Source: Deltaproteobacteria bacterium RBG_13_61_14
Lineage (GTDB): Bacteria; RBG-13-61-14
DNA: 6,295 bases
Assembly (NCBI GenBank): GCA_001797815.1
Contig: MGQK01000057.1
Span: 5,270 to 11,564 of the forward strand
Direction of reading: 5' to 3'
The notes under the pieces are model-generated. The model did no database searches and was not told the origin of the DNA. It was given only the letters and a program-made list of their open reading frames with translations. This document shows positions 6,044 through 6,295 of this stretch, one piece after another; position 1 is the stretch's first letter, and each line of letters starts with the position of its first letter. The position numbers and the translations under genes were made by a program.

Positions 6044-6131
6044 TGTTTAGTGTCCAAATTCGGGCAAACGTTCCAACGGTCTCAGGTGCAAGCAATCGTT
6101 GCGGCCTAACCTTTATCTTTCTGCTCGTCCC

Positions 6132-6160
6132 TTGACAATGGAAAGGTCGTGTCATACATT
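6132..6160 (+). promoter_or_regulatory. sigma70-type promoter for the rightward gene
   Basis: A perfect -35 TTGACA (6132-6137) is separated by the optimal 17 bp from TACATT (6155-6160), which matches four of six positions of TATAAT. Initiation near 6167 would give a leader of about 20 bases before the ATG at 6187. Confidence 0.65.
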
Positions 6161-6186
6161 CTTAAAGACATCAGTTGGATAAACCG

Positions 6187-6295
6187 ATGAAGCGGTCACC
6201 CGAGTGGAAAAAAAATTTCCTGCTCTTTGAAAAGAACGCCGAAGAATTATGGCAGAGTATTTTTGAAGGGGAACAGCCGTTGATGCAGCACGTCG
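6187..6295 (+). CDS. unrecognised protein, N-terminal fragment (continues beyond window)
   Basis: An ATG opens 36 codons that stay open to the window edge. The peptide starts MKRSPEWKKNFLLFEKNAEELWQ in its first 23 residues taken as two parts: MKRSPEWKKN and FLLFEKNAEELWQ. It is charged, looks helical, and has no signal peptide or membrane segment. I do not recognise the family. Support for a real gene comes from the promoter 20-50 bp upstream and AT-rich codon choice without stops; the ribosome site is weak (TTGGA, about nine bases before the ATG). Codons such as AAA, AAT, TTA and ATT contrast with the GC-rich operon to the left. This may mean it belongs to a different module or was acquired separately, but the sample is short. 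Confidence 0.55.
   Translation, partial: MKRSPEWKKNFLLFEKNAEELWQSIFEGEQPLMQHV

Overview
The window is a GC-rich bacterial segment carrying most of one minus-strand operon for making, modifying and exporting a surface polysaccharide by the ABC-transporter (Wzm/Wzt) route. At the right edge, a divergent plus-strand gene in clearly more AT-rich sequence is just entering the window. Use of GTG starts, Shine-Dalgarno sites and very tight gene packing fits a GC-rich Gram-negative or uncultivated candidate-phylum bacterium. The small cysteine-rich DUF6485-like protein and the B12-type radical SAM protein hint at an anaerobe-rich lineage (Desulfobacterota, Omnitrophota or similar). No rRNA or tRNA is present, so taxonomy stays open.

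Reading in the direction of transcription (right to left): the permease Wzm (5987-5190) is followed 13 bp later by the ATPase Wzt with its C-terminal glycan-binding domain (5176-3920). Wzt overlaps a radical SAM protein with a shortened SPASM-like tail (3923-2880) through a GTGA junction. Next comes a 111-135 bp gap (depending on the glycosyltransferase start) holding a palindromic hairpin element. Then come a rhamnosyltransferase-like family 2 glycosyltransferase with an extra C-terminal beta-rich domain (about 2744-1317), a 65-residue cysteine-rich DUF6485-like protein (1289-1092), and a B12-binding-domain type radical SAM protein cut by the left edge (1070 to beyond 1).

The most interesting structure is at the radical SAM/glycosyltransferase junction. 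A 34-bp segment occurs twice (2721-2754 and 2864-2897, 32 of 34 identical) on either side of the hairpin element. Each copy carries an ATG start for nearly the same peptide (MAAREAGK at the live gene, MAEREPGK in a 46-codon dead-end frame). The simplest reading is that the glycosyltransferase once started inside the end of the radical SAM gene, and that an insertion or duplication split the operon while re-creating the start downstream.

Working together, the glycosyltransferase would build the glycan, Wzm/Wzt would export it, and Wzt's C-terminal domain would check its chain end. The two radical SAM proteins and the cysteine-rich protein are candidates for an unusual modification, but that role is inferred from position only. 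The intergenic region 5988-6186 holds a good sigma70-type promoter facing right, a 12-bp perfect palindrome and a weak promoter candidate facing the operon.
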